From Helicobacter canis (GTDB lineage Bacteria > Campylobacterota > Campylobacteria > Campylobacterales > Helicobacteraceae), in contig NZ_UGHV01000001.1 of assembly GCF_900451095.1 (NCBI RefSeq), positions 1,364,001 to 1,428,000 of the forward strand: a stretch of 64,000 nt of DNA. Direction: 5' to 3'. The notes under the pieces are model-generated. The model searched no databases, had not been told where the DNA came from, and saw only the letters and a program-made list of their open reading frames with translations. Below are positions 36,412 to 47,088 of the stretch, piece after piece. The translations under genes were made by a program, and so were the position numbers. How positions within the stretch are numbered: the first letter of the stretch is position 1; every line of letters starts with the position of its first letter.

Positions 36412-36592
36412 TTTGAAAGATAAGGATTTGGTAGAGCTTCATAAGATTCTCAAAGAGAAAAAGTCTGAGCTTTTTGAGTTGCGCTTAAAGCTTAAAACGG
36501 GGCAGCTGACTAATCCTAGTCAGATTGCAATGGTAAGAAAGGATATTGCTCGAGTCAATACGGCAATATCGGCAAAAAAGGATAGTAAATGA
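36398..36592 (+). CDS. rpmC: 50S ribosomal protein L29
   Basis: 64 aa from the ATG at 36398 ([20 protein letters not shown]); a GTG two codons upstream is possible but GAGAG spacing favours the ATG. The helical hairpin [20 protein letters not shown] and [12 protein letters not shown] is typical. It overlaps both neighbours. Confidence 0.95.
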   Translation: MKFIDLKDKDLVELHKILKEKKSELFELRLKLKTGQLTNPSQIAMVRKDIARVNTAISAKKDSK

Positions 36593-36849
36593 GCCAAACA
36601 CAGTCACATAAAAGAGTGATACAAGGTAGGGTTATTTCTCGTGCAGGAGACAAGAGCGCAGTTGTTTTGGTGGAGCGCAAGGTTGTCCATCCAAAGTATC
36701 GCAAGATTGTTAAGCGTTTTAAAAAATACACCATTCACGATGAGAAAAATCAGGTGAAAGTTGGCGATGAGATTGTAGCTATAGAGTGTAAGCCTATTTC
36801 TAAAACTAAGTCTTTTAATCTCAAAGAGATCGTATCGGTAGGAGTGTAG
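36589..36849 (+). CDS. rpsQ: 30S ribosomal protein S17
   Basis: 86 aa; [20 protein letters not shown] and [20 protein letters not shown] are the OB-fold core of S17. It overlaps rpmC by 4 bases. Confidence 0.96.
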   Translation: MSQTQSHKRVIQGRVISRAGDKSAVVLVERKVVHPKYRKIVKRFKKYTIHDEKNQVKVGDEIVAIECKPISKTKSFNLKEIVSVGV

Positions 36850-36850
36850 T

Positions 36851-37219
36851 ATGATACAGAGTTTTACACGCTTAAATGTAGCGGACAATAGTGGTGCAAA
36901 AGAAATTATGTGCATCAAGGTGCTTGGCGGTAGTCATAAGCGTTATGCCAGTGTTGGTGATGTGATTGTTGCATCTGTAAAAAAGGCGATCCCTAATGGA
37001 AAGGTGAAGAAAGCGCAGGTCGTTAAAGCTGTTGTAGTTAGGACAAAAAAAGAAATCCACAGAGCTAATGGCTCGCTTGTGCGATTTGATGATAATGCAG
37101 CAGTGATTCTTGATGCAAAAAAGGAACCTATTGGGACAAGAATTTTTGGTCCAGTAAGTAGAGAAGTGCGATATGCAAATTTTATGAAGATTGTATCGTT
37201 AGCTCCGGAGGTGTTGTAG
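36851..37219 (+). CDS. rplN: 50S ribosomal protein L14
   Basis: 122 aa beginning [20 protein letters not shown], followed by [20 protein letters not shown] and [14 protein letters not shown]14 forms part of the intersubunit interface and binds the silencing factor RsfS. One base overlap with rplX. Confidence 0.98.
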   Translation: MIQSFTRLNVADNSGAKEIMCIKVLGGSHKRYASVGDVIVASVKKAIPNGKVKKAQVVKAVVVRTKKEIHRANGSLVRFDDNAAVILDAKKEPIGTRIFGPVSREVRYANFMKIVSLAPEVL

Positions 37220-37449
37220 TGATAAAGTGTAAGATAAAAAAGGGCGATATGGTTAAGATTATCGCTGGAGATGATAAGGGAAAAGTGGGAAAAGTGCTTG
37301 CTGTATTCCCCAAGAAGTCGCTAGTTGTTGTCGAAGGTTGTGCTCTTGTGAAAAAGGCTATTAAACCTACTGATGATAACCCCAAAGGTGGTTTTGTAAC
37401 TAAAGAAAAATCTATACATATTTCTAATGTCAAGAAAGATGGGGAGTAG
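37219..37449 (+). CDS. rplX: 50S ribosomal protein L24
   Basis: 76 aa; [20 protein letters not shown] is the KOW motif of L24, an assembly initiator. The start is GTG at 37219, overlapping the rplN stop by one base. It is shorter than the about 100-aa enterobacterial protein, as usual in Campylobacterota. Confidence 0.95.
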   Translation: MIKCKIKKGDMVKIIAGDDKGKVGKVLAVFPKKSLVVVEGCALVKKAIKPTDDNPKGGFVTKEKSIHISNVKKDGE

Positions 37450-37452
37450 ATT

Positions 37453-37998
37453 ATGTTTGCGTTGAAAAAAAAATATAATGATGAGATAAGAGAGCAGCTT
37501 AAGAGTGAGCTTAATATTAAGAATCCTATGCTACTTCCAAAACTAGAGAAGATTGTGATTAGTGTCGGTGCTGGAGATTATGCTAAAGATTCTAAGATTA
37601 TGCAAAATATAGCGGATACGATCTCGTTGATCGCAGGACAAAAGGCTATTATTACAAAGGCGAAAAAGTCTGTTGCAGGTTTTAAAATGCGTGAAGGTAT
37701 GCCTATGGGCGTTAAGGTAACTTTGCGTGGAAAACAGATGTATAACTTCTTAGAAAAACTTATTGTAATTTCGTTGCCAAGGGTCAAGGATTTTCGAGGT
37801 GTTCCTAGAAATGGATTTGATGGGCGCGGTAATTATAGCTTTGGTTTAAATGAGCAACTTATGTTTCCGGAAGTTGTCTATGATGATATTATGGTAACGC
37901 ACGGTATGAATATTACCATTGTTACTTCGACACAAGATGATAAAGAGGCATTCAAGCTCTTAGAGTTATTTGGTATGCCATTTGCAAAAGGGAGATAG
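37453..37998 (+). CDS. rplE: 50S ribosomal protein L5
   Basis: 181 aa with [40 protein letters not shown] and [17 protein letters not shown]5 binds 5S rRNA. One base separates it from rpsN. Confidence 0.97.
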   Translation: MFALKKKYNDEIREQLKSELNIKNPMLLPKLEKIVISVGAGDYAKDSKIMQNIADTISLIAGQKAIITKAKKSVAGFKMREGMPMGVKVTLRGKQMYNFLEKLIVISLPRVKDFRGVPRNGFDGRGNYSFGLNEQLMFPEVVYDDIMVTHGMNITIVTSTQDDKEAFKLLELFGMPFAKGR

Positions 37999-37999
37999 T

Positions 38000-38185
38000 A
38001 TGGCAAAAAAATCAATGATCGCAAAAACCAATAGAAAAGCGAAATTTAGTGCGCGAGCATATACTCGGTGTAGGGTGTGTGGGCGACCACATTCTGTTTA
38101 TAGGGATTTTGGGCTCTGTAGAGTTTGCTTGCGTAAGATGGGCAATGAGGGCTTGATTCCCGGTCTGCGCAAAGCTAGTTGGTAA
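38000..38185 (+). CDS. rpsN: 30S ribosomal protein S14, zinc-binding short form
   Basis: 61 aa from the ATG at 38000 ([20 protein letters not shown]) with GGGAGATAGT upstream. [20 protein letters not shown] carries the four cysteines of the zinc-dependent short type. Confidence 0.96.
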   Translation: MAKKSMIAKTNRKAKFSARAYTRCRVCGRPHSVYRDFGLCRVCLRKMGNEGLIPGLRKASW

Positions 38186-38199
38186 AATAAGGAGTAGTT

Positions 38200-38595
38200 A
38201 TGGTAAATGATATTATTGCAGATTCTTTGACAAGAATTCGTAATGCCTCTATGAGAAGACTAGAATCCACGACTTTGTATTACGCCAAGATTGTGGTTTC
38301 GATTTTAGAGGTTTTTAAAGAAAAGGGATTTGTTAAGGGATATAATATAACCGATAAAGATGGTAAGCAGTCAATTCTCGTGCAGCTTGCTTATGATGAG
38401 CGTGGAAAGTCTATGATTAATGAGATAAAGCGTATTAGCAAACCTGGTCGTAGAGTTTATAAGGCTCGTAGTGAATTAAAGAGATTTAAGAACGGATATG
38501 GGACAATAGTTGTAAGCACAAGCAAAGGTGTAATATCCAACGATGCGGCATATAGAGCAAATGTTGGTGGCGAAGCCTTGTGTAGTATTTGGTAA
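38200..38595 (+). CDS. rpsH: 30S ribosomal protein S8
   Basis: 131 aa; [20 protein letters not shown] and [20 protein letters not shown]-like [16 protein letters not shown] identify S8. The coding sequence contains the 11-mer CTAGAATCCAC at 38260-38270, a rare occurrence in this cluster of the dispersed motif. Confidence 0.96.
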   Translation: MVNDIIADSLTRIRNASMRRLESTTLYYAKIVVSILEVFKEKGFVKGYNITDKDGKQSILVQLAYDERGKSMINEIKRISKPGRRVYKARSELKRFKNGYGTIVVSTSKGVISNDAAYRANVGGEALCSIW

Positions 38596-38607
38596 TAGGA
38601 GAATATT

Positions 38608-39144
38608 ATGTCAAGAGTTGGTAAAAGACCTATTGGTATTCCGGATTCTGTGCAGGTCAATATCGATGGCAGTAAAATTGTATTTAAGGGTGTTAAAGCT
38701 ACAAAAGAGCTTGATACTTTTGGAAGAGTGAAGGTAGAATTAAAGGATAAGGAGCTTATCTTTTATGCCATAGATTCTGCTCCGCAGTCTAGAGCCTTTT
38801 GGGGTACATATAGGGCTTTGGCAAATAATATAGTTATCGGTTTGACACAGGGCTTTACAAAGGTCCTAGAAATCAATGGTGTTGGCTATAAGGCTGCTGT
38901 AGTTGGTAATACTCTTGAGCTTGCACTTGGTTTTTCTCATCCAATCAAGTATCCTATACCTAGTGGTGTGGAAATGACTCTTGATAAAAATCAACTCACT
39001 ATTAAGGGAGATGATAAACAGCAAATTGGGCAAATTGCAGCTGAGATACGAGAGTTTAGACCACCTGAACCTTATAAAGGCAAGGGGATTAAGTATATTG
39101 ATGAGACAATCATACGAAAAGCTGGTAAGACAGCGAAAAAATAA
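38608..39144 (+). CDS. rplF: 50S ribosomal protein L6
   Basis: 178 aa; [20 protein letters not shown] and the C-terminal [20 protein letters not shown] are diagnostic. AGGAGAATATT precedes the ATG. Confidence 0.97.
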   Translation: MSRVGKRPIGIPDSVQVNIDGSKIVFKGVKATKELDTFGRVKVELKDKELIFYAIDSAPQSRAFWGTYRALANNIVIGLTQGFTKVLEINGVGYKAAVVGNTLELALGFSHPIKYPIPSGVEMTLDKNQLTIKGDDKQQIGQIAAEIREFRPPEPYKGKGIKYIDETIIRKAGKTAKK

Positions 39145-39161
39145 AATATAAGGGGCTAGTT

Positions 39162-39518
39162 ATGACTGATAAAGTTTTGGCATTGAAAAAAAGTTTGCGA
39201 CTTAAGAGAAAGGCACGCATACGAGATAGAGTGAGTGGTGTGGATTCTCGTCCTAGGATTAGTGTTTTTAGGTCAAATAAATATTTATATGCACAAGCCA
39301 TTGATGATGTAAAGCAAGTAACAATTGCTACTGTTGATGGGAGAAAACTTAAGCTTGGCAATAATAAAGAACAGGTAAAGGAGATTGCTGTCGTATTTGC
39401 TCAAGAATTAAAAAGTAAAGGTATCAACGAGGCGGTTTTTGATCGCAATGGGTATTTGTTCCACGGTGTTATCCGTGCATTTGCTGATTCTTTGCGAGAG
39501 CAAGGTATAACGCTATAA
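39162..39518 (+). CDS. rplR: 50S ribosomal protein L18
   Basis: 118 aa; [20 protein letters not shown] and [20 protein letters not shown] are L18 segments that bind 5S rRNA. Confidence 0.96.
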   Translation: MTDKVLALKKSLRLKRKARIRDRVSGVDSRPRISVFRSNKYLYAQAIDDVKQVTIATVDGRKLKLGNNKEQVKEIAVVFAQELKSKGINEAVFDRNGYLFHGVIRAFADSLREQGITL

Positions 39519-39533
39519 CATTAAGGAAGGCAT

Positions 39534-39974
39534 ATGAAAATTGATAGAGAAGAGTTTAGTGAGATTGTTGTAAATATTGGGCGTGTAACGAAAGTTGTGA
39601 AAGGTGGGCGTAGATTTCGTTTTAATGCTCTTGTGGTTGTTGGTAATCGCAATGGTATGGTTGGATTTGGTTTGGGAAAAGCAAAGGAAGTGCCAGATGC
39701 CATTAAAAAGGCGGTAGATGATGCCTTTAAGAATGTCATCAAAGTTAATATTAAGGGCACTACCATTGCTCATGATATTGAGTATAAATACAACGCTAGT
39801 AGGATTCTACTTAAGCCTGCTGGCGAAGGGACAGGCGTTATTGCTGGTGGATCAGCTAGACCTGTTATTGAGCTTGCTGGGATTAAGGATATTCTTACTA
39901 AATCTTTAGGTTCTAGCAACCCCTATAATGTCGTTAGAGCTACTTTTGATGCTCTGGCGCAGATTAAAGCATAA
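39534..39974 (+). CDS. rpsE: 30S ribosomal protein S5
   Basis: 146 aa; [20 protein letters not shown] and [20 protein letters not shown] mark the S5 RNA-binding fold. The next gene is rplO after 18 bases; no rpmD (L30) frame lies between, as expected for this lineage. Confidence 0.97.
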   Translation: MKIDREEFSEIVVNIGRVTKVVKGGRRFRFNALVVVGNRNGMVGFGLGKAKEVPDAIKKAVDDAFKNVIKVNIKGTTIAHDIEYKYNASRILLKPAGEGTGVIAGGSARPVIELAGIKDILTKSLGSSNPYNVVRATFDALAQIKA

Positions 39975-39992
39975 TTTAATAAGGAGATCGTT

Positions 39993-40427
39993 ATGGCTTC
40001 TTTACACGAAATTAAACCAGCCAAGGGAAGTGTAAGAGATATTAAGAGAGTAGGAAGAGGGCAGGGAAGTGGTATGGGCAAGACATCGACGCGTGGTGGC
40101 AAAGGTCAAACAGCTCGAGCTGGATATACGGCTAAAAGAGGGTTTGAAGGTGGGCAGCAGCCTTTGCAACGCCGATTGCCAAAGGTTGGTTTCACAACAA
40201 AAATCCAAAAACCCTACACCATCAATGTGGATAGAGTCAAAGCAGTGGCTGGGCTTAGTGAAATTACTATAGAGAGTATAGAGAGCATACATAAGCTTCC
40301 TGGTTATGCGAAGACTACGCATTCAGGCACTCAGTCCAATGTCCTTGTTAAACTTATAGGATCCGGTGCTTCAGCACTTGTTGGCAAAGTAAAAGATGCT
40401 AGAGTTGCTGTAAGTAGGCAACGATAG
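39993..40427 (+). CDS. rplO: 50S ribosomal protein L15
   Basis: 144 aa with a Gly/Arg-rich N-terminus ([19 protein letters not shown], then [18 protein letters not shown]). 18 bases before secY, the usual order. Confidence 0.97.
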   Translation: MASLHEIKPAKGSVRDIKRVGRGQGSGMGKTSTRGGKGQTARAGYTAKRGFEGGQQPLQRRLPKVGFTTKIQKPYTINVDRVKAVAGLSEITIESIESIHKLPGYAKTTHSGTQSNVLVKLIGSGASALVGKVKDARVAVSRQR

Positions 40428-40445
40428 TGGCTCAAGAGTTTTATT

Positions 40446-41705
40446 ATGAATAAAGCGATTGTTAATAAGATTCTTATCACTTTAGCTTTTTTGTTTGCTT
40501 ATCGTGTGCTTGCATACATTCCAATACCAGGAGTTGATGCAGCGGTGATTAAAGATTTTTTCCGCTTAAGCAGTAGCAATGCATTGGGACTCTTTAATAT
40601 GTTTAGCGGTGGTGCTGTGGAGCGTATTAGCATTATTACGCTTGGTATTATGCCTTATATTACAGCTTCTATTATTATGGAGCTTTTGGCAGCTACTTTT
40701 GCTCCACTTGCAAAGATGAAAAAAGAGCGTGATGGTATGCAACGATATATGCAAATTATTCGTTATGTTACTATTGTCATCACGGTTATTCAAGCTATTA
40801 GCGTATCGTTTGGTTTGCGTAGTATTGGCGGAGGTCCTAATGGTGCAATTTTGATTGATATGAAAGAATTTTTGCTGATTTCTGTGTTTGCGATGCTTGC
40901 TGGGACAATGCTACTTGTGTGGATTGGCGAGCAGATTACCCAAAGAGGTGTGGGTAACGGGATAAGTCTCATTATCTTTGGTGGTATTGTATCTGGGATA
41001 CCGAATGCAATTGGATCAACATTCAAGCTTGTTAATACGGGTGAGATTAGTGTATTGAGTCTTATTGTTATTGGCGTGATTATTGTAGCTACTATTTGTT
41101 GTATTGTGTATATTGAGCTTGCCGAGAGGAGAATCCCTATCTCCTATGCGCGTAAAGTTATTATGCAAAATCAAAATAAGCGCATTATGAATTACATTCC
41201 AATCAAGCTAAACCTAAGTGGTGTAATACCTCCTATTTTTGCTTCTGCATTGCTTGTGTTTCCTTCTACGATTTTGCAGGCTTCGAGTAATCAATATCTC
41301 CAACTTATTGCGGATATTTTGAGTCCTAGCCATTATTTGCATCATATTTTGATGTTTGCATTTGTTGTGTTTTTTGCATATTTTTATTCTTCTATTGTGT
41401 TTAATGCCAAGGATATTGCAGATAATCTTAAGCGTCAAGGAGGGTATATTCCGGGAATGCGTCCAGGTGAGGGGACTTCATCATTTTTGAATTTTGTCGC
41501 AAATAATTTGACCCTATGGGGTTCATTGTATCTTGCCGTTATTTCTACTTTGCCTTGGGTGTTGGTCAAGCTCTTAGGTGTGCCATTCTATTTTGGTGGA
41601 ACGGCTGTTTTGATTGTCGTGCAAGTTGCCATCGATACAATGCGTAAGATTGAGGCACAAGTTTATATGAATAAGTATAAAACACTAAGTGCGGTAGGAT
41701 TCTAG
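40446..41705 (+). CDS. secY: Protein translocase subunit SecY
   Basis: 419 aa with ten membrane segments, the first at residues 7-23 (ILITLAFLFAYRVLAYI). It forms the export channel with SecE and SecG. The plug region GLFNMFSGGAVERISIITLG and the C-terminal loops IAERRIPISYARK-like LAERRIPISYARK and KRQGGYIPGMRPGEGT, needed for SecA and ribosome contact, are intact. Confidence 0.98.
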   Translation: MNKAIVNKILITLAFLFAYRVLAYIPIPGVDAAVIKDFFRLSSSNALGLFNMFSGGAVERISIITLGIMPYITASIIMELLAATFAPLAKMKKERDGMQRYMQIIRYVTIVITVIQAISVSFGLRSIGGGPNGAILIDMKEFLLISVFAMLAGTMLLVWIGEQITQRGVGNGISLIIFGGIVSGIPNAIGSTFKLVNTGEISVLSLIVIGVIIVATICCIVYIELAERRIPISYARKVIMQNQNKRIMNYIPIKLNLSGVIPPIFASALLVFPSTILQASSNQYLQLIADILSPSHYLHHILMFAFVVFFAYFYSSIVFNAKDIADNLKRQGGYIPGMRPGEGTSSFLNFVANNLTLWGSLYLAVISTLPWVLVKLLGVPFYFGGTAVLIVVQVAIDTMRKIEAQVYMNKYKTLSAVGF

Positions 41706-41735
41706 GGTTTAGAGAGTGATGGACGGGGTATTGTT

Positions 41736-42491
41736 GTGGCTATAGCGATTCGTAGCAAGAAAGATCTTGTTGCTTTGGCAAAGTCATCAGTAATTGTGGC
41801 GCAGACCTTGGAGCTTGTATCTAAGAATGCGATGCCCGGAGTTAGTCTTTATGAGCTTGATAGAATTGCAGAAGATTATATCTTGTCTCAGCAGGCAAAG
41901 CCGGCATTTAAAGGATTGTATGGGTTTCCAAATGCTACTTGCTTATCTCTTAACTCTGTGATTATCCACGGGATCCCAAGTGATTACAGATTGCAAGAAG
42001 GCGATATTTTGGGGATTGACTTGGGTGTAGAGTGTGGTGGTTGGTTTGGTGATGGGGCTATTACGGTTGGTATTGGCAAGATAGATTCTAAAGATAAGCA
42101 GCTGATTGCTTGTGCCAAAGATGTTTTATATGAAGCGATAGATTTTTGCCGACCTGGCATTCATTTTAAAGAATTAAGCTTATTTTTGGAGCAAGCGATA
42201 ATAAACAGAGGTTTTGCTCCATTGCTTGGATTTTGTGGGCACGGCATAGGGAGAAAGCCACACGAAGAGCCAGAGATACCAAACTATCTAGAATCCCCAA
42301 ATTCCAAGCAAGGTCCAAAGATTAAAAATGGAATGGTGTTTTGCATTGAGCCTATGGTGTGCCAGCTTGATGGGACTCCAGTGATTTTGGATGATAAATG
42401 GTCGGTTGTTGCAAAGGATATGAAAAATGGCAGCCATTATGAGCATACGATAGCTATGATCGATGGCAAGGCAAGGATTTTAACTCATTAG
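41736..42491 (+). CDS. map: Methionine aminopeptidase, type I
   Basis: 251 aa. It removes the initiator methionine from nascent proteins. Metal ligands lie in GDILGIDLGVECGGWFGDGA, LGFCGHGIGRKPHEEPEIPN and VFCIEPMV. The start is GTG (VAIAIRSKKD). Placement between secY and infA matches other bacteria. Confidence 0.96.
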   Translation: MAIAIRSKKDLVALAKSSVIVAQTLELVSKNAMPGVSLYELDRIAEDYILSQQAKPAFKGLYGFPNATCLSLNSVIIHGIPSDYRLQEGDILGIDLGVECGGWFGDGAITVGIGKIDSKDKQLIACAKDVLYEAIDFCRPGIHFKELSLFLEQAIINRGFAPLLGFCGHGIGRKPHEEPEIPNYLESPNSKQGPKIKNGMVFCIEPMVCQLDGTPVILDDKWSVVAKDMKNGSHYEHTIAMIDGKARILTH

Positions 42492-42505
42492 AAAAGGAGT
42501 AAGCG

Positions 42506-42724
42506 TTGGCAAAAGATGATGTGATAGAAATTGATGGTAAGGTGATTGAAGCCTTGCCAAATGCGACATTTAGAGTGGAGCTGGACAATGGGCATATTGT
42601 TTTATGTCATATTGCAGGAAAGATGAGAATGCACTATATTAAGATTTTGCCCGGAGATAGGGTGAAGCTAGAATTAACGCCCTATAGTTTGGATAAGGGC
42701 AGGATTATATATCGCTATAAATAA
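42506..42724 (+). CDS. infA: Translation initiation factor IF-1
   Basis: 72 aa OB-fold protein [20 protein letters not shown], which binds the 30S A site. TTG start at 42506, supported by AGGAG 6 bases upstream. Confidence 0.97.
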   Translation: MAKDDVIEIDGKVIEALPNATFRVELDNGHIVLCHIAGKMRMHYIKILPGDRVKLELTPYSLDKGRIIYRYK

Positions 42725-42743
42725 GCCTGCTTTAAACTATATT

Positions 42744-42764
42744 CGGATATAATCCGCGTTTTTA
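42744..42764 (+). promoter_or_regulatory. Candidate promoter or weak terminator between infA and rpmJ
   Basis: CGGAT-ATA-ATCCG followed by CGTTTTT is a small hairpin with a T run, resembling a weak terminator; it also contains TATAAT at 42748-42753, a possible -10. The 105-base gap is the largest inside the cluster, so a secondary promoter for rpmJ-rpoA is plausible. Confidence 0.35.
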
Positions 42765-42829
42765 GTTTTGATAGGGTGTGTTACATAGCGTGATATGCCC
42801 ATTATCCTAAAAGTAATTAAGGAGATTGT

Positions 42830-42943
42830 ATGAAAGTTCGACCATCGGTCAAGAAAATGTGTGATAAGTGTAAAATTATCAAACGAAAGGGCATTGTGCG
42901 AGTGATTTGTGCTACCCCTAAACATAAACAGAGACAAGGATAA
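42830..42943 (+). CDS. rpmJ: 50S ribosomal protein L36
   Basis: 37 aa beginning [20 protein letters not shown] and ending HKQRQG. The zinc ligands CDKC, a later Cys in VICAT, and the following His are present. AAGGAGATTGT precedes the ATG. Too short for many gene finders but unambiguous. Confidence 0.97.
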   Translation: MKVRPSVKKMCDKCKIIKRKGIVRVICATPKHKQRQG

Positions 42944-42946
42944 ACA

Positions 42947-43315
42947 ATGGCGAGAATTGCTGGTGTAGATTTGCCAAAAAAGAAGAGAGTTGAGTATGCG
43001 CTCACATATATTTATGGCATTGGGCTTAAGAGTTCAAGAGATATTCTTAAGGCTGTGAATATTTCTTTTGATAAGCGAGTTAATGATCTCAGCGAAGATG
43101 AAGTATCTATGATTGCTAAGAAAATTCAAGAAAGCTATATGGTTGAAGGTGATTTGCGCAAAAAGGTGCAGATGGATATTAAGGCTCTTATGGATCTTGG
43201 TAGTTATCGTGGTTTGAGACACAGGAAAGGGCTTCCTGTCCGCGGTCAGACAACAAAAAACAACGCGCGCACGCGAAAAGGTAAGCGCAAGACTGTTGGC
43301 TCTAAAAGCTCGTAG
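42947..43315 (+). CDS. rpsM: 30S ribosomal protein S13
   Basis: 122 aa; [33 protein letters not shown] and [20 protein letters not shown] identify S13. Three bases after rpmJ. Confidence 0.97.
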   Translation: MARIAGVDLPKKKRVEYALTYIYGIGLKSSRDILKAVNISFDKRVNDLSEDEVSMIAKKIQESYMVEGDLRKKVQMDIKALMDLGSYRGLRHRKGLPVRGQTTKNNARTRKGKRKTVGSKSS

Positions 43316-43336
43316 TTATAGTATCAAGGAGACATA

Positions 43337-43726
43337 ATGGCAAAAAATACAACAAAAAAGCGTGTTGTTAAAAAGAATATTGCGCGAGGGATCGTGTGTA
43401 TATCGGCTACTTTTAACAATACAAATGTAACTGTTACAGATGAAATGGGCAATGTGCTATGTTGGGCTACGGCTGGTGGTTTAGGGTTTAAAGGAAGTAA
43501 AAAATCTACTCCCTATGCCGCGCAACAAGCAGTTGAAAGTGCTTTGGCTAAGGCTAAAGAGCACGGGATTAAGGAAGTTGGCATTAAGGTGCAAGGACCT
43601 GGCAGTGGTAGAGAAACTGCTATTAAGAGCGTGGGGGCTATTGAAGGCATTAAGGTTTTGTGGTTGAAAGATGTAACGCCATTGCCACATAATGGCTGCA
43701 GACCACCAAAAAGAAGAAGAGTGTAA
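43337..43726 (+). CDS. rpsK: 30S ribosomal protein S11
   Basis: 129 aa; [20 protein letters not shown] and [16 protein letters not shown] at the C-terminus are universal S11 segments. AAGGAG before the ATG. Confidence 0.97.
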   Translation: MAKNTTKKRVVKKNIARGIVCISATFNNTNVTVTDEMGNVLCWATAGGLGFKGSKKSTPYAAQQAVESALAKAKEHGIKEVGIKVQGPGSGRETAIKSVGAIEGIKVLWLKDVTPLPHNGCRPPKRRRV

Positions 43727-43735
43727 GGGGATAAA

Positions 43736-44362
43736 ATGGCACGATATAGAGGACCGGTTGAAAAATTAGAACGACGATTTGGGGTTTCTTTGGCTTTAAA
43801 AGGCGAGAGAAGATTGGCAGGAAAGAGTGCGCTTGAAAAGCGACCTTACGCTCCGGGGCAACACGGACAAAGAAGAGGGAAGATTTCTGAATACGGCTTG
43901 CAGCTTCGTGAAAAGCAAAAAGCTAAAGTAATGTATGGCGTTTCAGAGAAGCAATTTCGCTCTATTTTTGTCGAAGCAAATAGACAAGAAGGCAACACGG
44001 GTGAGAATCTTGTTAGACTTATTGAATGCCGTCTTGATAATGTTGTTTATCGTATGGGGTTTGCTACTACGCGTCGTTTCGCTAGACAGCTTGTTACACA
44101 CGGACATATTTTAGTGGATGGCAAGCGACTTGATATTCCATCATATTTTGTGAAGCCTGGACAAAAGATTGAAATAGTTGAAAAGACCAAAAATAATCCA
44201 CAAATTGTGGCAGCCATTGATCTTACGGCACAAGTGGGAATTGTTCCTTGGGTGGATATAGATAAAGACAAGCGTTTTGGTATTTTTACGCGCTATCCAC
44301 AGAGAGAGGAAGTTGTTATTCCTATTGAAGAGCGTTTGATAGTTGAATTATATTCGAAATAA
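43736..44362 (+). CDS. rpsD: 30S ribosomal protein S4
   Basis: 208 aa; [40 protein letters not shown] and an S4 RNA-binding domain ([20 protein letters not shown]). A primary 16S rRNA binding protein. Confidence 0.97.
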   Translation: MARYRGPVEKLERRFGVSLALKGERRLAGKSALEKRPYAPGQHGQRRGKISEYGLQLREKQKAKVMYGVSEKQFRSIFVEANRQEGNTGENLVRLIECRLDNVVYRMGFATTRRFARQLVTHGHILVDGKRLDIPSYFVKPGQKIEIVEKTKNNPQIVAAIDLTAQVGIVPWVDIDKDKRFGIFTRYPQREEVVIPIEERLIVELYSK

Positions 44363-44380
44363 TAGTTAGGCAGGTGATTT

Positions 44381-45394
44381 ATGGATATTTTTAAAACTAT
44401 TCCCCACATTCCCAATGAGATTAAGATAGAAGATTTGGGTGAAAATCGCATTCGCGTGAGTGTGTGGCCTTTTGAGCCAAGCTATGCGATTACTTTTGCT
44501 CATCCTCTAAGACGCTTAATGCTCTCTTGCACGCCTGGATATGCACCTGTTATGTTGCATATTGATGGTGTCGCGCACGAGTTTGATTCTGTGCGTGGCA
44601 TTGCTGAAGATGTTACGCCATTTATTGTTAATTTGAAAAACATTCGCTTCACAAACAAGGGGTCGGACATTAAGGACACTGTTCGTGTTAATTATGAATT
44701 TACTGGTCCTATGGAGCTTCGTGGTGCGAATTTAGCAAGCGATGAGATTGATGTGGTCAATAAAGATGCCTATCTTGCTACAATCAATGAAGATGCTAAG
44801 TTTAGATTCTCTCTTGTTATTAAGCGTTCTATTGGTTTGAAGCCTAATGACTTGGTGAGAAAGGATAAAGATTTTACCGGTGAGATTGGTTTGATACCGC
44901 TTGATGCGTATTTTACTCCTGTGAAGAGTGCTGTGTATAGAATCGAAGATGTTCTTGTGGAAGATAACCCCAATTTTGAAAAAATTGTGTTTGAGATTGA
45001 GACAGATGGGCAAGTTGCGCCAATTGATGTGTTTAAAAATGCCATAGCTATGGCACAAACACAGCTTAATATTTTTGGTCAAGATGTGGCGGTTTTGAAT
45101 CCAGATTCAAATACACCTGCAGAAGATATTGTTGATATTAAAAATCTTCTTGTGAAAATTGATACACTCAACTTTAGCACTCGTTGCTTTCACTGCCTAG
45201 ATAAAATTGGTATCCAATATATTGGCGAGCTTGTTATGATGAGTGAAAATGATTTGAAAAATATCAAGAATCTAGGGAAGAAGTCTTTTGATGAGATTGC
45301 TGAAAAGTTAAGCTCTTTTGGCTACCCTATTGGGACATCTTTGAGCGCAGAAGTGCTAGAAGCGTTTAATAAAAAAATTGGTCGATCAAAATAG
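44381..45394 (+). CDS. rpoA: RNA polymerase alpha subunit
   Basis: 337 aa. The N-terminal dimerisation domain (SYAITFAHPLRRLMLSCTPG) is followed by a C-terminal DNA-binding domain with STRCFHCLDKIGIQYIGELV and NLGKKSFDEIAEKL, the helix-hairpin-helix that contacts UP elements and activators. Confidence 0.98.
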   Translation: MDIFKTIPHIPNEIKIEDLGENRIRVSVWPFEPSYAITFAHPLRRLMLSCTPGYAPVMLHIDGVAHEFDSVRGIAEDVTPFIVNLKNIRFTNKGSDIKDTVRVNYEFTGPMELRGANLASDEIDVVNKDAYLATINEDAKFRFSLVIKRSIGLKPNDLVRKDKDFTGEIGLIPLDAYFTPVKSAVYRIEDVLVEDNPNFEKIVFEIETDGQVAPIDVFKNAIAMAQTQLNIFGQDVAVLNPDSNTPAEDIVDIKNLLVKIDTLNFSTRCFHCLDKIGIQYIGELVMMSENDLKNIKNLGKKSFDEIAEKLSSFGYPIGTSLSAEVLEAFNKKIGRSK

Positions 45395-45416
45395 TTGATT
45401 GATTTAAGGAGTAAAG

Positions 45417-45767
45417 ATGAGACATAGACACGGATATAGAAAGCTTGGTAGAACAAGCTCTCATAGAAAAGCATTGCTGAAAAATCTAGCGATAGCTTTG
45501 ATTGACAATGGTAAGATAGAGACAGGCGTATTTAAGGCAAAAGAGCTTCAAACTTATATTGAAAGGCTTGTTACTACTGCTAGAGTTGGTGATTTTAATG
45601 CTCATAGGCTAGTTTTTGCATATTTGCAAAATAAAGCTGCGACAAAAAAGCTAGTAGCTGAAATAGCACCGAGATACAAGGATCGTAAAGGTGGATACAC
45701 ACGCATACAAAGAACTAGGACGCGGAGAGGTGATGCATCACAGATGGCGTTTATTGAGTTTGTCTAG
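45417..45767 (+). CDS. rplQ: 50S ribosomal protein L17
   Basis: 116 aa; [20 protein letters not shown] and [20 protein letters not shown] are diagnostic. Last gene of the ribosomal cluster; 44 bases to the next gene, no clear terminator. Confidence 0.97.
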   Translation: MRHRHGYRKLGRTSSHRKALLKNLAIALIDNGKIETGVFKAKELQTYIERLVTTARVGDFNAHRLVFAYLQNKAATKKLVAEIAPRYKDRKGGYTRIQRTRTRRGDASQMAFIEFV

Positions 45768-45811
45768 GTAGAGAAAAGCTACTGCAGTAGTGTTGATAGA
45801 GTGTAGAAGCT

Positions 45812-46192
45812 ATGAGTGATACACCTAGTAGTGATTTTCAGTATTCTCCTATCCATCAGAGCCAAGCCAAGCTTGCTTGCTCTGCAAATCTTCTAGCATT
45901 ATTGGAGCAGATTCCAGATATGCAAATCATCGACATACGAGACTCGCAAGATTATGCTTTAGACCATATAGATATTGCTAGAAATATTCCTATGCAAGAC
46001 TTTGCTAGCTTATCGCAAGAGATTTTAGCTAATCCACAGACAACTTATATGCTCCATTGTTATAGCGGCTATACGGTTTCTGTGTATGGCTCTTATCTTG
46101 TAGAGATGGGTGCAAAGAATGTGTATTATTTTGATGAGAGTTTTTATGAGCTGAAACAAGCGTTACAAAACCACCATAAGCAAGAGCAATGA
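45812..46192 (+). CDS. Rhodanese-like domain protein, 126 aa
   Basis: Single rhodanese domain: IIDIRDSQDYALDHIDIARN, then the active-site loop LHCYSGYTVSVYGSYL with the catalytic cysteine followed by YSGYTVS. Likely a cytoplasmic sulfurtransferase; substrate unknown. It overlaps the proC frame by 4 bases if the long proC start is used. Confidence 0.82.
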   Translation: MSDTPSSDFQYSPIHQSQAKLACSANLLALLEQIPDMQIIDIRDSQDYALDHIDIARNIPMQDFASLSQEILANPQTTYMLHCYSGYTVSVYGSYLVEMGAKNVYYFDESFYELKQALQNHHKQEQ

Positions 46193-46251
46193 CACATATA
46201 CAATCATCTACGGACCCAGCACGGCAAGTAACCCCCACGCAAGATACTACT

Positions 46252-47088
46252 ATGCAAACTATTATTATAGTGGGCTATGGTGCTATGGCACAGGCTATTG
46301 CTAAGGGATTAAATGGCATATATCCTTTAGAGATTTGTGGCAGAGATAGCACAAAGGCAGAGAAATTTATCGCCGAGCTAGGTTTGGTAAATGCCAAGGC
46401 TATCCCGCTAGAATCCAGCTCCAATAATCAAGTCAAATGCAATCGCGCTAAAGCTTCTATGGAGTGCAAAGCCTCTATTGTGCCTGCCCAAGATAAAATC
46501 GTGCTACTTTGTATCAAGCCTTATGGGCTGGGTAGTTTTAGCTATTTGGGTAAGGCTAAGGCTGTGTATAGTGTGCTTGCTGGCGTGAGTGTCGCTACAC
46601 TGCAAAGCCACATAAGTGCGCAAGCATATATCCGCCTTATGCCAAATATCGCTGCTCTTTGTGGGTTAAGCGCGACCACTGCTTTTTGTCTCAATGCCAA
46701 TAGAAATCAGGTAAAAAAGATTTGCGAGAGTTTTGGCAGTGTGGTATTTGTAGAAGATGAGAAACTCATTGATGCTAGCATTGCTACAAGCGGTAGCTCG
46801 CCTGCATTTCTCGCGCTTATCGCTCAGGCGTTGGTGGATTCTGGGGTGCGTGCAGGGCTTGGTAGGATAGATTCCCTAAAGCTTGTGAAAGAGAGCTTTG
46901 TGGGTGTTGGGGCATTGCTTGATCGATATACTCCGCAAGAGCTGATTGAGCAAGTAACCACACCCGGAGGCACGACCATTGAAGGACTAGCCGCGCTAGA
47001 ATCTAGTGGCGTGCGTGGCGCGATTATGCGCGCTTGCCAAGCAAGTGTCTCTAAAGCTATCGGTGCAAAAACAACCCAAAATGACTAA
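46252..47088 (+). CDS. proC: Pyrroline-5-carboxylate reductase
   Basis: Last step of proline synthesis. The NADPH-binding N-terminus is TIIIVGYGAMAQAIAKGLN and the C-terminal signature TTPGGTTIEGLAALESSGVR is typical. I choose the ATG at 46252 because the Rossmann strand begins there; a frame from 46189 adds 21 residues and overlaps the rhodanese stop. Length 278 aa. Confidence 0.9.
   Translation: MQTIIIVGYGAMAQAIAKGLNGIYPLEICGRDSTKAEKFIAELGLVNAKAIPLESSSNNQVKCNRAKASMECKASIVPAQDKIVLLCIKPYGLGSFSYLGKAKAVYSVLAGVSVATLQSHISAQAYIRLMPNIAALCGLSATTAFCLNANRNQVKKICESFGSVVFVEDEKLIDASIATSGSSPAFLALIAQALVDSGVRAGLGRIDSLKLVKESFVGVGALLDRYTPQELIEQVTTPGGTTIEGLAALESSGVRGAIMRACQASVSKAIGAKTTQND

Noticed and set aside
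45768-45811. Terminator after rplQ
   Set aside because: No stem followed by a T run; read-through into the rhodanese gene is possible.
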